Shown here one piece after another: positions 9,010 through 17,234 of a DNA stretch of 62,933 bases (the stretch's first letter is position 1; each line of letters begins with the position of its first letter). A model generated the notes under the pieces. The model saw only the letters and a program-made list of their open reading frames with translations, searched no databases and was not told where the DNA came from. The position numbers and the translations under genes are program-made. The stretch is from Gammaproteobacteria bacterium (GTDB lineage: Bacteria > Pseudomonadota > Gammaproteobacteria > UBA6429 > Thiohalophilaceae), in NCBI GenBank assembly GCA_026197095.1, contig JAPHTF010000108.1:1-62933 (forward strand), given 5' to 3'.

Positions 9010-10152
9010 ATGATAAAAGGAAGTTACTTTAATGGTGAGACATCAGATAAAAAAGATGTCTCGCTTTACTATAAGGATGATGGCAATGTTGGGTTTGAAG
9101 AACTTGATATTGCTGAAGTCCCGCTTCATTTAATAAACATATCCTCACGTATTGGTAACACCCCACGTTATCTAAGTTTTCCTGATGGCTCACAGTTTGA
9201 AACTGAAGATAATGCCGCCATCGATAAAATGGTAAATACATTATCAAATGATCCGCTGCATGGCCTGGCGCATAAGCTTGAAAGTACTAAAGGCTTTATT
9301 CTTTTTACTTTAGTAGCGGTTGTTTTATTTGGCTGGTTGTTTATTCAATACGGTATTCCTGCCATGAGCAAACAACTTGCCGAGATGTTGCCAGAAGAAG
9401 CCTCACAATATATGGGTCAGGGTGTACTTGATGCCATGGATAAAAATTTGTTCGAGCCGAGCCAGTTAGAACAGCAAAGACAAGATGAATTGCGAATATT
9501 GTTTAATGACTTGTTGAAAAATATTGAGGGCAGCCAAAGCTATAAAATTGAATTTCGCTTGGGGGGGAAAATAAAGGCAAATGCTTTTGCCTTACCCAAT
9601 GGCACGATTGTTTTTACTGACGAATTAATTAACCTTGCAGAAAATAATTTAGAAATCGTATCGATTATGTTGCATGAGATCGGACACCTGAAAAGAAAGC
9701 ACAGTCTTAGAGCAACTATTCAACAATTTAGTCTGGCCATGTTTGTGATGGTGGTAACAGGTGATGTTTCAACAAGTAGTTCAATTATCACAGCAATCCC
9801 CATTATGCTGGTTGAATCAGGCTTCTCTCAAGGTATGGAAACCGAGGCTGACACCTATTCATTAGACTATATGCGTAAGCATAATATTGATCCAAACTAC
9901 TTTGCCATTATGATGGAAAAACTGGAAGCCAGTTACAGCCAGGAATATGTAGCTTGTATGGAGGCGATCAGTAAAGAGTCAAACAAGCAGAGTAAGATAA
10001 TTCAATGTATAAATGATGCGGTTAAACTAAATAAAGAAGAAAATGGTAAAGCGAATAAAACGGCAGTGGATTATTTTTCTACCCATCCATCTTCAGAAGA
10101 ACGGATAGGAAGATTTCGTGAAAAAACGAGCTCAAGTGTGAAAAAGAAATAA
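9010..10152 (+). CDS. M48-family membrane metalloprotease
   Basis: This 380-residue protein is a zinc protease. The metal site is intact: HEIGH within MLHEIGHLKRKHS (residues about 222-234) and the third ligand Glu in GMETEADTYSLDYM. A single strong hydrophobic segment lies at about residues 95-112. It is preceded by a roughly 90-residue beta-rich N-terminal domain often found in M48 proteins paired with DUF898 genes; the protease domain probably faces the periplasm. It resembles the HtpX/BepA class in the catalytic core only. It is probably cotranscribed with the DUF898 gene. Confidence 0.88.
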   Translation: MIKGSYFNGETSDKKDVSLYYKDDGNVGFEELDIAEVPLHLINISSRIGNTPRYLSFPDGSQFETEDNAAIDKMVNTLSNDPLHGLAHKLESTKGFILFTLVAVVLFGWLFIQYGIPAMSKQLAEMLPEEASQYMGQGVLDAMDKNLFEPSQLEQQRQDELRILFNDLLKNIEGSQSYKIEFRLGGKIKANAFALPNGTIVFTDELINLAENNLEIVSIMLHEIGHLKRKHSLRATIQQFSLAMFVMVVTGDVSTSSSIITAIPIMLVESGFSQGMETEADTYSLDYMRKHNIDPNYFAIMMEKLEASYSQEYVACMEAISKESNKQSKIIQCINDAVKLNKEENGKANKTAVDYFSTHPSSEERIGRFREKTSSSVKKK

Positions 10153-10344
10153 TGTTGCAGCTTTCAAACGATTAACTATAATTAAGTTCATAATTTATAT
10201 GGATTTATTAGTGATTTTTAATTTTTTTGGTTAAGTTTTTATAAAAATAGAAATAAGGTTTAAAAAGTAATAAGCTATTTAATAAAATATGCTTTAAACA
10301 CAGCTTTTTAATGAAATTTATCAGTATTAGTTGGGATGATTACC

Positions 10345-10920
10345 ATGCAATTTAAAAATATATTATTACTACTTAGCTCTGCATTATTTATTTTTGCCTG
10401 CTCAAGTACAAAAGCACCAGAGGAAAATGTAAGCTCTGCAAGTGTCGATTTAATGCAAAAAGGTTTCTTGTTGTCTCTGCCGGAAGAAGATGGTTGGCAA
10501 GTTGTAAAAAAAGGTGACTACAAGGTATTGTTAAGTAAAAAAGGTGCATCCGGTAGTTACACCATTCAGGCGCTTGTTGTCGCATTACCCACGTTTGAAG
10601 ATGATGATCAATTTTTAGAATTCATTAAAAATCGTATGGCTGAGAGTAGTAAAAAACACAAAGTATTAGAAAATAATACGGCAATGTATGCAGGCACCAA
10701 TGAAGTATGTGTGCAATATACAAGCAAAGAAGAAAGAAAATCTAAAACGGGGCAAGCACTGACTTTAGAAGTGGCAAGTTTCACATGCCGCCATCCTAAT
10801 AACCCCAATGCAGGGGTATATATGGCTTTATCAAAGAATTATGCGCCGGGTAACTCAGATGAAAATATGGCAGAAAAAGCGATTGAGCTTTTCAATCGCC
10901 TTTATTTCACTGAGCTGTAA
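10345..10920 (+). CDS. Putative lipoprotein of unknown function
   Basis: This roughly 191-residue protein has a lipoprotein signal: MQFKNILLLLSSALFIFAC, lipidation expected on the Cys before SSTK. The ATG at 10345 is chosen over an in-frame ATG at 10336 because GGGA lies at the right distance before it and the signal peptide then begins normally. The mature part is soluble and mixed alpha/beta with two cysteines (EVCVQY, SFTCRHP). I do not recognise the family. It follows the M48 gene after about 190 bases of A/T-rich sequence and probably has its own promoter. Confidence 0.72.
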   Translation: MQFKNILLLLSSALFIFACSSTKAPEENVSSASVDLMQKGFLLSLPEEDGWQVVKKGDYKVLLSKKGASGSYTIQALVVALPTFEDDDQFLEFIKNRMAESSKKHKVLENNTAMYAGTNEVCVQYTSKEERKSKTGQALTLEVASFTCRHPNNPNAGVYMALSKNYAPGNSDENMAEKAIELFNRLYFTEL

Positions 10921-11120
10921 AATTTACATCAGGAAAAATTCACATCAAAAAAGATTTAAATTAAGCCTTAAAGATTATCGGCTCTGTTGTCAGGGCCCGA
11001 TAATTTAACCTCCTTCTCCCCCTGCCACTTTCGTATTGAACACCCCTTATGATGGCTGTGACTGAATAATTACGAATTTCGTCGCCTGCACAACATATTT
11101 TTGAACTTTATAATGAACAC

Positions 11121-11259
11121 AGGGTCCCATGATTAGTGCTGATGCGCTCATTCTCACAACTCTCCCTTAGACGTGAGAATGTTTGGTTTGGTTCACCCCA
11201 ACCGAACTAAAGTAATTATCCCCCGGTTACGTAACCCTTTTCGTACCGGGGTTTTTTTT
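11121..11259 (+). ncRNA. Candidate small RNA 1, three hairpins with C-rich loops
   Basis: Three successive stem-loops are visible. CATTCTCAC (11149-11157) pairs with GTGAGAATG (11173-11181) around a 15-base loop containing CTCTCCCTT. TTTGGTTTGGTT (11182-11193) pairs with AACCGAACTAAA (11200-11211), with two G-U pairs, around the loop CACCCC. A terminator hairpin with eight T closes it. A TATAAT at 11109-11114 could be the -10 element, putting the 5' end near 11121; its -35 is weak. Loops with CUCCC are complementary to Shine-Dalgarno sequences, a common seed type in trans-acting sRNAs. The polA-engB interval holds Spot 42 in E. coli and ErsA in Pseudomonas, but I see no direct sequence match. 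Confidence 0.6.
11221..11259 (+). terminator. Strong intrinsic terminator
   Basis: CCCCGGTTACG pairs with CGTACCGGGG, one bulged T, followed by eight T residues at 11252-11259. It ends candidate sRNA 1; no protein gene precedes it within 300 bases on this strand. Confidence 0.85.
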
Positions 11260-11334
11260 GCTTTTTTCTCTTTCGAGGGTTCACAAAAGTTCACAAATCG
11301 TGACTTTAAAGTTGCGGGGTTGATGCCTATATTT

Positions 11335-11481
11335 ACTTTAACTTAATACTACTTTTTAATCCCTTGGTGGTATTGAGCGTCTGGTCCCCAATGCCAGACA
11401 AACTTTTACCCCGGAATGATAAGTATGAATCTTATTTTGTACTCTTCCCCATCCCAACCCCTATTTCCGGGGTTTTTTTTT
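11335..11481 (+). ncRNA. Candidate small RNA 2, hairpins with C-rich loops
   Basis: AATACTAC (11345-11352) pairs with GTGGTATT (11367-11374) around a loop containing ATCCCTT. GTCTGG (11379-11384) pairs with CCAGAC (11394-11399) around TCCCCAATG. A less structured C-rich tail with TTCCCC and ATCCC follows, then a terminator with nine T. The 5' end is uncertain; TTGATG at 11312 with TTAATA 17 bases later is a weak promoter candidate. The architecture parallels candidate sRNA 1, so the two may be a related tandem pair or parts of one longer RNA read through the first terminator. Confidence 0.5.
11456..11481 (+). terminator. Strong intrinsic terminator
   Basis: AACCCC (11456-11461) pairs with GGGGTT (11469-11474) around TATTTCC, followed by a run of T to 11481. 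An alternative pairing uses CCCCGG at about 11409 with CCGGGG. It closes candidate sRNA 2. Confidence 0.85.
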
Positions 11482-11787
11482 ACCCTTGAAACGTCCTGAG
11501 AATTTGAATTTCGTTACTTAATGAACCACTGCGCGTTTACCTCAGAACGGCCTTCGGCAGATCACCAGGTACTACTTGGCTTTGCTTAGGTCGCACAGTA
11601 TTACCCTAAACTGCTCCACACGTTCTGCATCGTTGTAAATTTACTCAAAATCATCACTTACTTTTTGTAAGTTCTAATTTTTCGTACAAATTTGCGCCTT
11701 GAGTTTTTCTAATCACAGGGTGTTTTAGCGAGTTGCAGAGAGCAAGTAGCCTGAGGGGATGGATATTCTTATCAAAATTGTTATGTA

Positions 11788-12714
11788 TTATTCATACATC
11801 TTTTTTAATTCACCAATTTTTTCAAGTGCTAATGAAGTGAGTTCTTGTGCTGCCAATAATAGCTCTTCATTTGTTGCTGTTTCTACAATGGAGTCATAGA
11901 AAGCAAAACTGCGATCACAACAAGACCATAGTCGCTGTAACTCGATATCAGGCTCATCTTGGCTTTGTTCTTCATTGGCTCGGAATTGCTTAAGTTGGTT
12001 TATATTCTCCAGTATATCTTTGCTGGGCGGCGTTTTTGTCTTTAAATCATTTTCAAATTTACTGATTTGTTGCTCTGTTTTGGTTGCCAGCAAATTCATT
12101 TCGGCTTTATTTTTACTGATTGAATGCATTTGTTCTGCTAAATAACGATTTATATGAATGGCTGCGGTTAATAAATCAGCTTCATTATGCACAGCTTGTG
12201 GATCTAATCTTGGTTCCCTGGGTTTTGATTCTCGTTCGGCATGGTAAGCGTAGCGTCGTTCAGCTCGAAGCAAGGCGGCATGGCCAAGTTCTTCTTTGGC
12301 TAATATTTCAGCATATTTACGTACTGTCCCATTATCTGAATTTGCGGCAACATGTGTGTAAAAACGAAAGGCAATTTCTTCATTATGTACCGCAAAGGCC
12401 AGTGCTTTATAAGGTGAGCTAAAGAAAGGATCGTGTGCTTCATCATTATAGGTTGTTGAAACATTTGGATCTGACCAGCTAATGGGTTCAATCTGAGAAT
12501 TTACTTCTATCCCTTCTTGCTCCATCCATTCAAGGAGTAAGCGCTCATGTTCTACTTCTTCAGTAACCATACGCTCAAATAGTGCAGCACTTGATTCATT
12601 GTTACCTTTGCGCATCATGCTAACAAGTTTTGTATAACGTCTTATTGCTTCGCGTTCTGCTTCTAGCGCAATACTCATTAAGTCGCTGGTAGTTTTTACA
12701 TTGGTTGATAACAT
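11788..12714 (-). CDS. Ferritin-like / rubrerythrin-like diiron protein
   Basis: This roughly 308-residue, mostly helical protein has the four-helix diiron pattern: EAEREAIRRY, MVTEEVEHERLL (EExxH), HNEEIAFRFY and LAKEELGHAALL (EExxH). A C-terminal extension of about 130 residues is helical and probably coiled coil, with a CC pair (LWSCCDRS). The start is placed at the ATG (12714) because AGGTG lies suitably upstream; a GTG at 12726 is also open. It has no signal peptide. It is divergent from nosR, and the shared FNR/DNR-type box sits at the correct distance for activation of this gene. A role in peroxide, NO or iron handling during denitrification is inference; the family also includes iron-storage proteins. 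Confidence 0.78.
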   Translation of the reverse strand: MLSTNVKTTSDLMSIALEAEREAIRRYTKLVSMMRKGNNESSAALFERMVTEEVEHERLLLEWMEQEGIEVNSQIEPISWSDPNVSTTYNDEAHDPFFSSPYKALAFAVHNEEIAFRFYTHVAANSDNGTVRKYAEILAKEELGHAALLRAERRYAYHAERESKPREPRLDPQAVHNEADLLTAAIHINRYLAEQMHSISKNKAEMNLLATKTEQQISKFENDLKTKTPPSKDILENINQLKQFRANEEQSQDEPDIELQRLWSCCDRSFAFYDSIVETATNEELLLAAQELTSLALEKIGELKKMYE

Positions 12715-12776
12715 GTTTGCTAACACCTACAGGATCAGGATAGACCTCAATGTTAATTCTTGATTTAATTACACTA

Positions 12777-12790
12777 TTGATCTATATCAA
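12777..12790. promoter_or_regulatory. Perfect FNR/DNR-type box in the nosR/ferritin-like divergent promoter
   Basis: TTGATCTATATCAA matches the FNR-family consensus TTGAT-N4-ATCAA in every specified base. It is centred at 12783.5. On the plus strand TAATAT (12812-12817) would be a -10 element with its start near 12825. On the minus strand TAACAT (plus-strand 12750-12755) would place a start near 12742. Both put the box centre near -41.5, the class II activation position. One box may therefore serve both genes. Known FNR, DNR and NNR regulators activate nos genes under low oxygen or NO; which one acts here is not visible. Confidence 0.85.
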
Positions 12791-12833
12791 TGTTTGGAAT
12801 TAAAAATTGTCTAATATCACACATGTATTTAAG

Positions 12834-12875
12834 TTGGTTCTAATATATCTAGATTTGTTCTAACTATAACTAGAA
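12834..12875. repeat. Direct and inverted repeats in the nosR leader
   Basis: TTGGTTCTAA (12834-12843) and TTTGTTCTAA (12854-12863) are direct repeats exactly 20 bases apart. The second also forms an inverted repeat with TAGAA at 12871-12875. They lie just downstream of the predicted nosR transcription start, in a leader of about 148 bases. They could be a second regulator's operator or an RNA element; this is inference. Confidence 0.35.
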
Positions 12876-12972
12876 TAGCTGACTATTATAGTATTGCATT
12901 GCACTGATAACTCATACTTTTAAAGGTAAGACGTTGAGTTGTTTTATGTCTGCCATTTAGGAGTTTGGGTAT

Positions 12973-15210
12973 TTGTTAGGCCTTTTTACACAAGTATACA
13001 CATCACTGATGAATTATCGTTATACGCTTAAATTTTTTATTATACTAATATTAAGTCAGTTATTACTCATTAGTGTTGCCCACGCAGAGTCAGAATTACC
13101 CCGTTTTCTTAAGTCTATAACCAGCCAGGAAATTTTCCCGAATGCAGACAAGTTAGGAGATCCTATCGGTGATCCTCCCGTCGCCCCTGCTTATGAAAAA
13201 GGAAAGCAGGTTGGCCTCGTTTTTTTAACTTCTGATTACGTAAATACAATTGGTTATTCGGGTAAACCCATACACCAACTTGTTGCGATTGATATGCAAG
13301 GCATACTTAAAAAGGTGTTATTAGTCGAGCATCATGAGCCTATTGTTTTAATTGGTATCCCTGAAGAGCGTATTACTCGCGTGCTTAAAAACTATGAAGG
13401 TTTAGATGTGGGCGAATTGGTGCGTGGCACGCAACAACACCAGATTGATGCCGTTTCAGGTGCGACAGTGACCGTCATGGTCATGGATGACAATATTTTT
13501 CGTAGCGCCATTAAGGTTGCCCGAAATTATGGCTTATCAGGCTTGAAGGAAAAAACTAAGCAGTCCGCAGGGCCGATTGCTGCAGTCAATAAAGAGCTTG
13601 ATGTGATTAAAAGCTGGCAAGAGTTGATTGATGAAGGCTCTGTACAGCAATTAAAAATTTCTGTTGGGCAAATTAACAGGGCATATATAGAGGGTGGCAA
13701 TCAACTTGCGATTGATAATGCCGAAGACGGTAATGCAGATGAAGTTTTTATTGAGCTTTATGCAGCCATGGTATCCATACCCAGTATTGGTAGAAGTATT
13801 TTAGGTGAGAATGAATACAACAATTTAATGAAAAAAATACAACCTGGTGAGCAAGCTATTGTGCTAGCAGGTGATGGACGTTTTTCATTTAAAGGTTCTG
13901 GTTATGTTCGGGGTGGAATCTTTGATCGTTTCCAGGTTATCCAGGAAGACATTTCGGTTCGTTTTCATGACAGCTACCACAAGCGATTACGTAAGATTGC
14001 TGCAGACGGAGCACCTGAACTTAAAGATGTCGATTTATTTAGAATACCTGCAAATCTGAAATTTAATCCTGCAACACCCTGGATTTTGCAGTTACTGGTG
14101 GGTCGAGATGTGGGCCCGACGAGTAAAGTCTTTTTAACCTTTGACCTCAATTATCGTGTACCAGATACATACTTAAGCTTTACTGAAGAAGCGCCCTCTG
14201 TTGAAGATGAGGATCAGGTCTTGACGCAAAAAGCCGATCCTATATGGAAAAAAATGTGGGAGCTGAAAATATCAGAAGTTGTTGTTCTTGGTATTGCTCT
14301 TGTTATTTTGACCTCGATTTTCTTTTTTCAAGACTGGTTGGTTAAACGTCCTGTACTCACTGATCGTATTCGTGTGGGTTATTTGATCTTTACGCTGGTT
14401 GGCCTTGGTTGGTATTTAAATGCACAGCTATCCGTCGTTAATATTTTAGCGATGTTTAATGCCTTTGTGACGGGGTTTGATTGGAGTTATTTCTTAATGG
14501 AGCCTTTGATCTTTATTTTATGGGGTTCTGTTGCTGCGGCATTATTATTTTGGGGACGTGGTCCATATTGTGGTTGGTTGTGTCCCTTTGGTGCCCTGCA
14601 AGAATTGATTAACCGGGTGGCTAAAATATTTTCAATTAAGCAATTTACTATGCCTTGGGCTATCCATGAACGTATTTGGACGTTTAAATATTTGATTTTT
14701 CTTCTGCTCTTTGGCTTTTCTTTATATTCCCTGGATTGGGCTGAACGCCTGGCTGAAGTTGAGCCTTTTAAAACAGCGATTATTTTAAAATTTATTCGTG
14801 AGTGGCCTTATGTACTTTTTGCTTTGGCCGTTTTAATTCCGGGTATTTTTATAGAGCGTTTTTATTGTCGTTATTTATGTCCTTTAGGTGCAGCCCTGGC
14901 AATTCCAGGCAGAATGCGCATGTTTGCATGGCTCAAACGTTATAAAGAATGTGGCACGCCATGTCAGCGTTGTAGCAACGAATGTATGGTGCAAGCCATT
15001 CATCCTGAAGGGAATATTAATGTTAATGAATGTTTGTATTGTCTGCATTGCCAGGTGGTTTATTCAGATGATCACGCATGCCCCGTGGTTATACAGAAGC
15101 GCTTGAAAAGAGAGCGTCAAACAGCTCGTGCGGAGGCGTCAGTATTAGCTTCATCGGGAAACATAAAAGAAGAATCTGCAATTAAAATTGAAATAAATAA
15201 AAGTAAGTAA
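12973..15210 (+). CDS. nosR: NosR, flavin/iron-sulfur membrane protein for N2O reductase
   Basis: NosR is needed for nos expression and for electron supply to NosZ. The 745-residue protein has a signal sequence ending about VAHA, then a periplasmic FMN-binding domain with the flavinylation motif SGAT in DAVSGATVTVM (about residue 161). Further membrane helices run over about residues 430-640. Cytoplasmic polyferredoxin motifs follow: CGWLCPFGALQE and CRYLCPLGAA, then two Cys clusters (CGTPCQRCSNEC and ECLYCLHC). The start is a TTG: AGGAG sits 9 bases before it, while the in-frame ATG at 13009 has no ribosome-binding site. Covalent FMN attachment needs an ApbE/NosX protein, which is not encoded in this window. 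It is first in the nos operon. Confidence 0.96.
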   Translation: MLGLFTQVYTSLMNYRYTLKFFIILILSQLLLISVAHAESELPRFLKSITSQEIFPNADKLGDPIGDPPVAPAYEKGKQVGLVFLTSDYVNTIGYSGKPIHQLVAIDMQGILKKVLLVEHHEPIVLIGIPEERITRVLKNYEGLDVGELVRGTQQHQIDAVSGATVTVMVMDDNIFRSAIKVARNYGLSGLKEKTKQSAGPIAAVNKELDVIKSWQELIDEGSVQQLKISVGQINRAYIEGGNQLAIDNAEDGNADEVFIELYAAMVSIPSIGRSILGENEYNNLMKKIQPGEQAIVLAGDGRFSFKGSGYVRGGIFDRFQVIQEDISVRFHDSYHKRLRKIAADGAPELKDVDLFRIPANLKFNPATPWILQLLVGRDVGPTSKVFLTFDLNYRVPDTYLSFTEEAPSVEDEDQVLTQKADPIWKKMWELKISEVVVLGIALVILTSIFFFQDWLVKRPVLTDRIRVGYLIFTLVGLGWYLNAQLSVVNILAMFNAFVTGFDWSYFLMEPLIFILWGSVAAALLFWGRGPYCGWLCPFGALQELINRVAKIFSIKQFTMPWAIHERIWTFKYLIFLLLFGFSLYSLDWAERLAEVEPFKTAIILKFIREWPYVLFALAVLIPGIFIERFYCRYLCPLGAALAIPGRMRMFAWLKRYKECGTPCQRCSNECMVQAIHPEGNINVNECLYCLHCQVVYSDDHACPVVIQKRLKRERQTARAEASVLASSGNIKEESAIKIEINKSK

Positions 15211-15304
15211 AATTTTAAAACGAGAAGTAACTAAAAAAGAAAGAGAAAAATTCCGCTAAGGAATAAATATTTCTATATTTGGTAGACATAAAAAGGAGAG
15301 TGTT

Positions 15305-17227
15305 ATGAGTAAGCACGATGATAAAGAAGAAGTCAGTATCTCGCGTCGTCAGTTACTTGGTGGTTCTGCCAAGTTAGTCGCAATAGCAAGTGCTGCAAGT
15401 GTAGGCGGCGTTGCTGGCATGGGTATTATGACACCACAAGCTGCAGAAGCGGCTGTAAAAGCGAAGTACCACGTTGGACCGGGTGACCTGGATGAATATT
15501 ATGGTTTCTGGAGTAGTGGCCAGGGTGGTGAGTTACGTATTCTGGGTATGCCTTCAATGCGTGAATTAATGCGTGTTCCTGTATTCAATCGCTGCAGTGC
15601 ATCAGGTTGGGGGCAAACCAATGAGAGTCGCAAGATTTTGCGTGATGGTTTATTACCTGAAACCAAGAAGTTTCTTGATTCTGGTGGCCGGGGTGGCATT
15701 TGGACAAATGGTGATTTACATCATCCTCATATGTCATTCACTGATGGCACCTATGATGGCCGCTATTTATTTATGAATGATAAAGCGAATACACGTGTAG
15801 CACGTGTTCGTTGTGATGTTATGAAGGTGGATAAGATTACCGAAATCCCGAATGCTTCTGATATTCATGGTTTACGTCCACAAAAATATCCACGTACGGG
15901 TTATATATTTGCTAATGGTGAGCATCGTGTACCTATTCCTAACGATGGCAGTATTCTTGATGAGCCAGAAAAATATCATGCAATTTTCACTGCGCTAGAT
16001 GGCGATTCAATGGAAGTGGCATGGCAGGTTATGGTTGATGGTAACCTGGATAACTGTGATGCGGATTATCAGGGTCTCTACGCTTTTTCAACCTGTTATA
16101 ACAGTGAAGAGGGCGTTAACCTCAGCGGCATGATAGCTAATGAGCGTGACTGGGCTGTTGTCTTTGATATTAAAGCGATCGAAAAGGGTGTTAAGAACGG
16201 TGACTTTAAACGTATTCAAGGTGTTCCTGTACTTGATGGACGTAAAGGATCAAAATATACCCGTTATATACCTGTTCCAAATAGTCCGCATGGTTGTAAC
16301 ACTGCACCTGATGGTATACACGTTGTCTTCAATGGTAAGTTATCACCCACTGTTACAGTCATTGATGTAAGACGTTTACCGGATCTCTTTAAAGATAAAA
16401 TTAAGCCTCGTGATACTGTTGTTGCTGAACCTAAATTAGGTTTAGGGCCACTGCATACTGCATTTGATGGTAAAGGTAATGCTTATACAACCTTATTCCT
16501 TGATAGCCAGATGGTTAGCTGGAATATCGAAAAAGCCATTCAGGCTTATAAGGGTAAGAAGGTTGACCCGATTATTGATAAAGTCGATGTTCATTATCAA
16601 CCAGGTCATAACCATACCAGTATGGGCGAAACTAAAGAGGCCGATGGTAAGTGGTTAATCTCGTTAAATAAATTCTCGAAGGATAGATTTATTAATGTAG
16701 GGCCTTTAAAGCCAGAAAATGAACAGTTGATTGACATTAGCGGTAAGAAGATGAAGGTTGTTCATGATGGCCCGACTTATGCTGAACCCCATGATGTCAT
16801 TATTGTTCGTGCTGATATCGTTAATCCGGACTCACTGTGGACTAAAGGTGATCGTATGTGGGCGGACGCCAGTGCTCAGGCGAAAAAAGATGGCATTAAA
16901 TTAACTGAAGAATCTAAGGTCATTCGTGATGGTAACAAAGTTCGCGTCTATATGACTTCAGTAGCGCCTAACTTCAGCATGGAAAAATTCACTGTAAAAC
17001 AGGGTAACGAAGTGACTATCATTGTCAGTAACAATGATGCGATTGATGATTTAACACATGGCCTTACTATTGCAAACTACGGGATAGCAATGGAAATTGG
17101 ACCACAACAGACATCATCAGTGACCTTTACAGCTGATCGTGCCGGTGTTCACTGGTTCTATTGTCAGTGGTTCTGTCATGCGCTACATATGGAAATGCGT
17201 GGTCGTATGCTGGTTGAACCTGCTTAA
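15305..17227 (+). CDS. nosZ: Nitrous-oxide reductase, clade I (Tat-exported)
   Basis: This 640-residue periplasmic copper enzyme reduces N2O to N2. The N-terminus has a twin-arginine signal (SRRQLLGG), marking clade I. All seven CuZ histidine contexts are present: [44 protein letters not shown] and EPHDVI. The CuA site is intact in the C-terminal cupredoxin domain ([12 protein letters not shown], with the His of DDLTHGLT). AAGGAG precedes the ATG by a good spacing. It is preceded by nosR (about 94 bases) and followed by nosD. Nothing suggests inactivation. Confidence 0.99.
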   Translation: MSKHDDKEEVSISRRQLLGGSAKLVAIASAASVGGVAGMGIMTPQAAEAAVKAKYHVGPGDLDEYYGFWSSGQGGELRILGMPSMRELMRVPVFNRCSASGWGQTNESRKILRDGLLPETKKFLDSGGRGGIWTNGDLHHPHMSFTDGTYDGRYLFMNDKANTRVARVRCDVMKVDKITEIPNASDIHGLRPQKYPRTGYIFANGEHRVPIPNDGSILDEPEKYHAIFTALDGDSMEVAWQVMVDGNLDNCDADYQGLYAFSTCYNSEEGVNLSGMIANERDWAVVFDIKAIEKGVKNGDFKRIQGVPVLDGRKGSKYTRYIPVPNSPHGCNTAPDGIHVVFNGKLSPTVTVIDVRRLPDLFKDKIKPRDTVVAEPKLGLGPLHTAFDGKGNAYTTLFLDSQMVSWNIEKAIQAYKGKKVDPIIDKVDVHYQPGHNHTSMGETKEADGKWLISLNKFSKDRFINVGPLKPENEQLIDISGKKMKVVHDGPTYAEPHDVIIVRADIVNPDSLWTKGDRMWADASAQAKKDGIKLTEESKVIRDGNKVRVYMTSVAPNFSMEKFTVKQGNEVTIIVSNNDAIDDLTHGLTIANYGIAMEIGPQQTSSVTFTADRAGVHWFYCQWFCHALHMEMRGRMLVEPA

Positions 17228-17234
17228 TTATATT

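Larger units (their letters stand above)
10921..11787. other. Long gene-free region with two probable sRNA genes
   Basis: An 867-base stretch without credible protein genes separates the lipoprotein gene from the ferritin-like gene. It holds a hairpin after the lipoprotein gene (ATTATCGG paired with CCGATAAT around 10974-11003), two stem-loop-rich segments each closed by a strong G/C hairpin plus T-tract (annotated separately), and a direct repeat of TTCACAAA near 11280-11300. From about 11490 to 11787 I see no clear structure. Confidence 0.6.

Noticed and set aside
17139-17234. Longer nosD start inside nosZ
   Set aside because: It would add about 32 residues before the signal peptide and overlap the conserved CuA region of nosZ.
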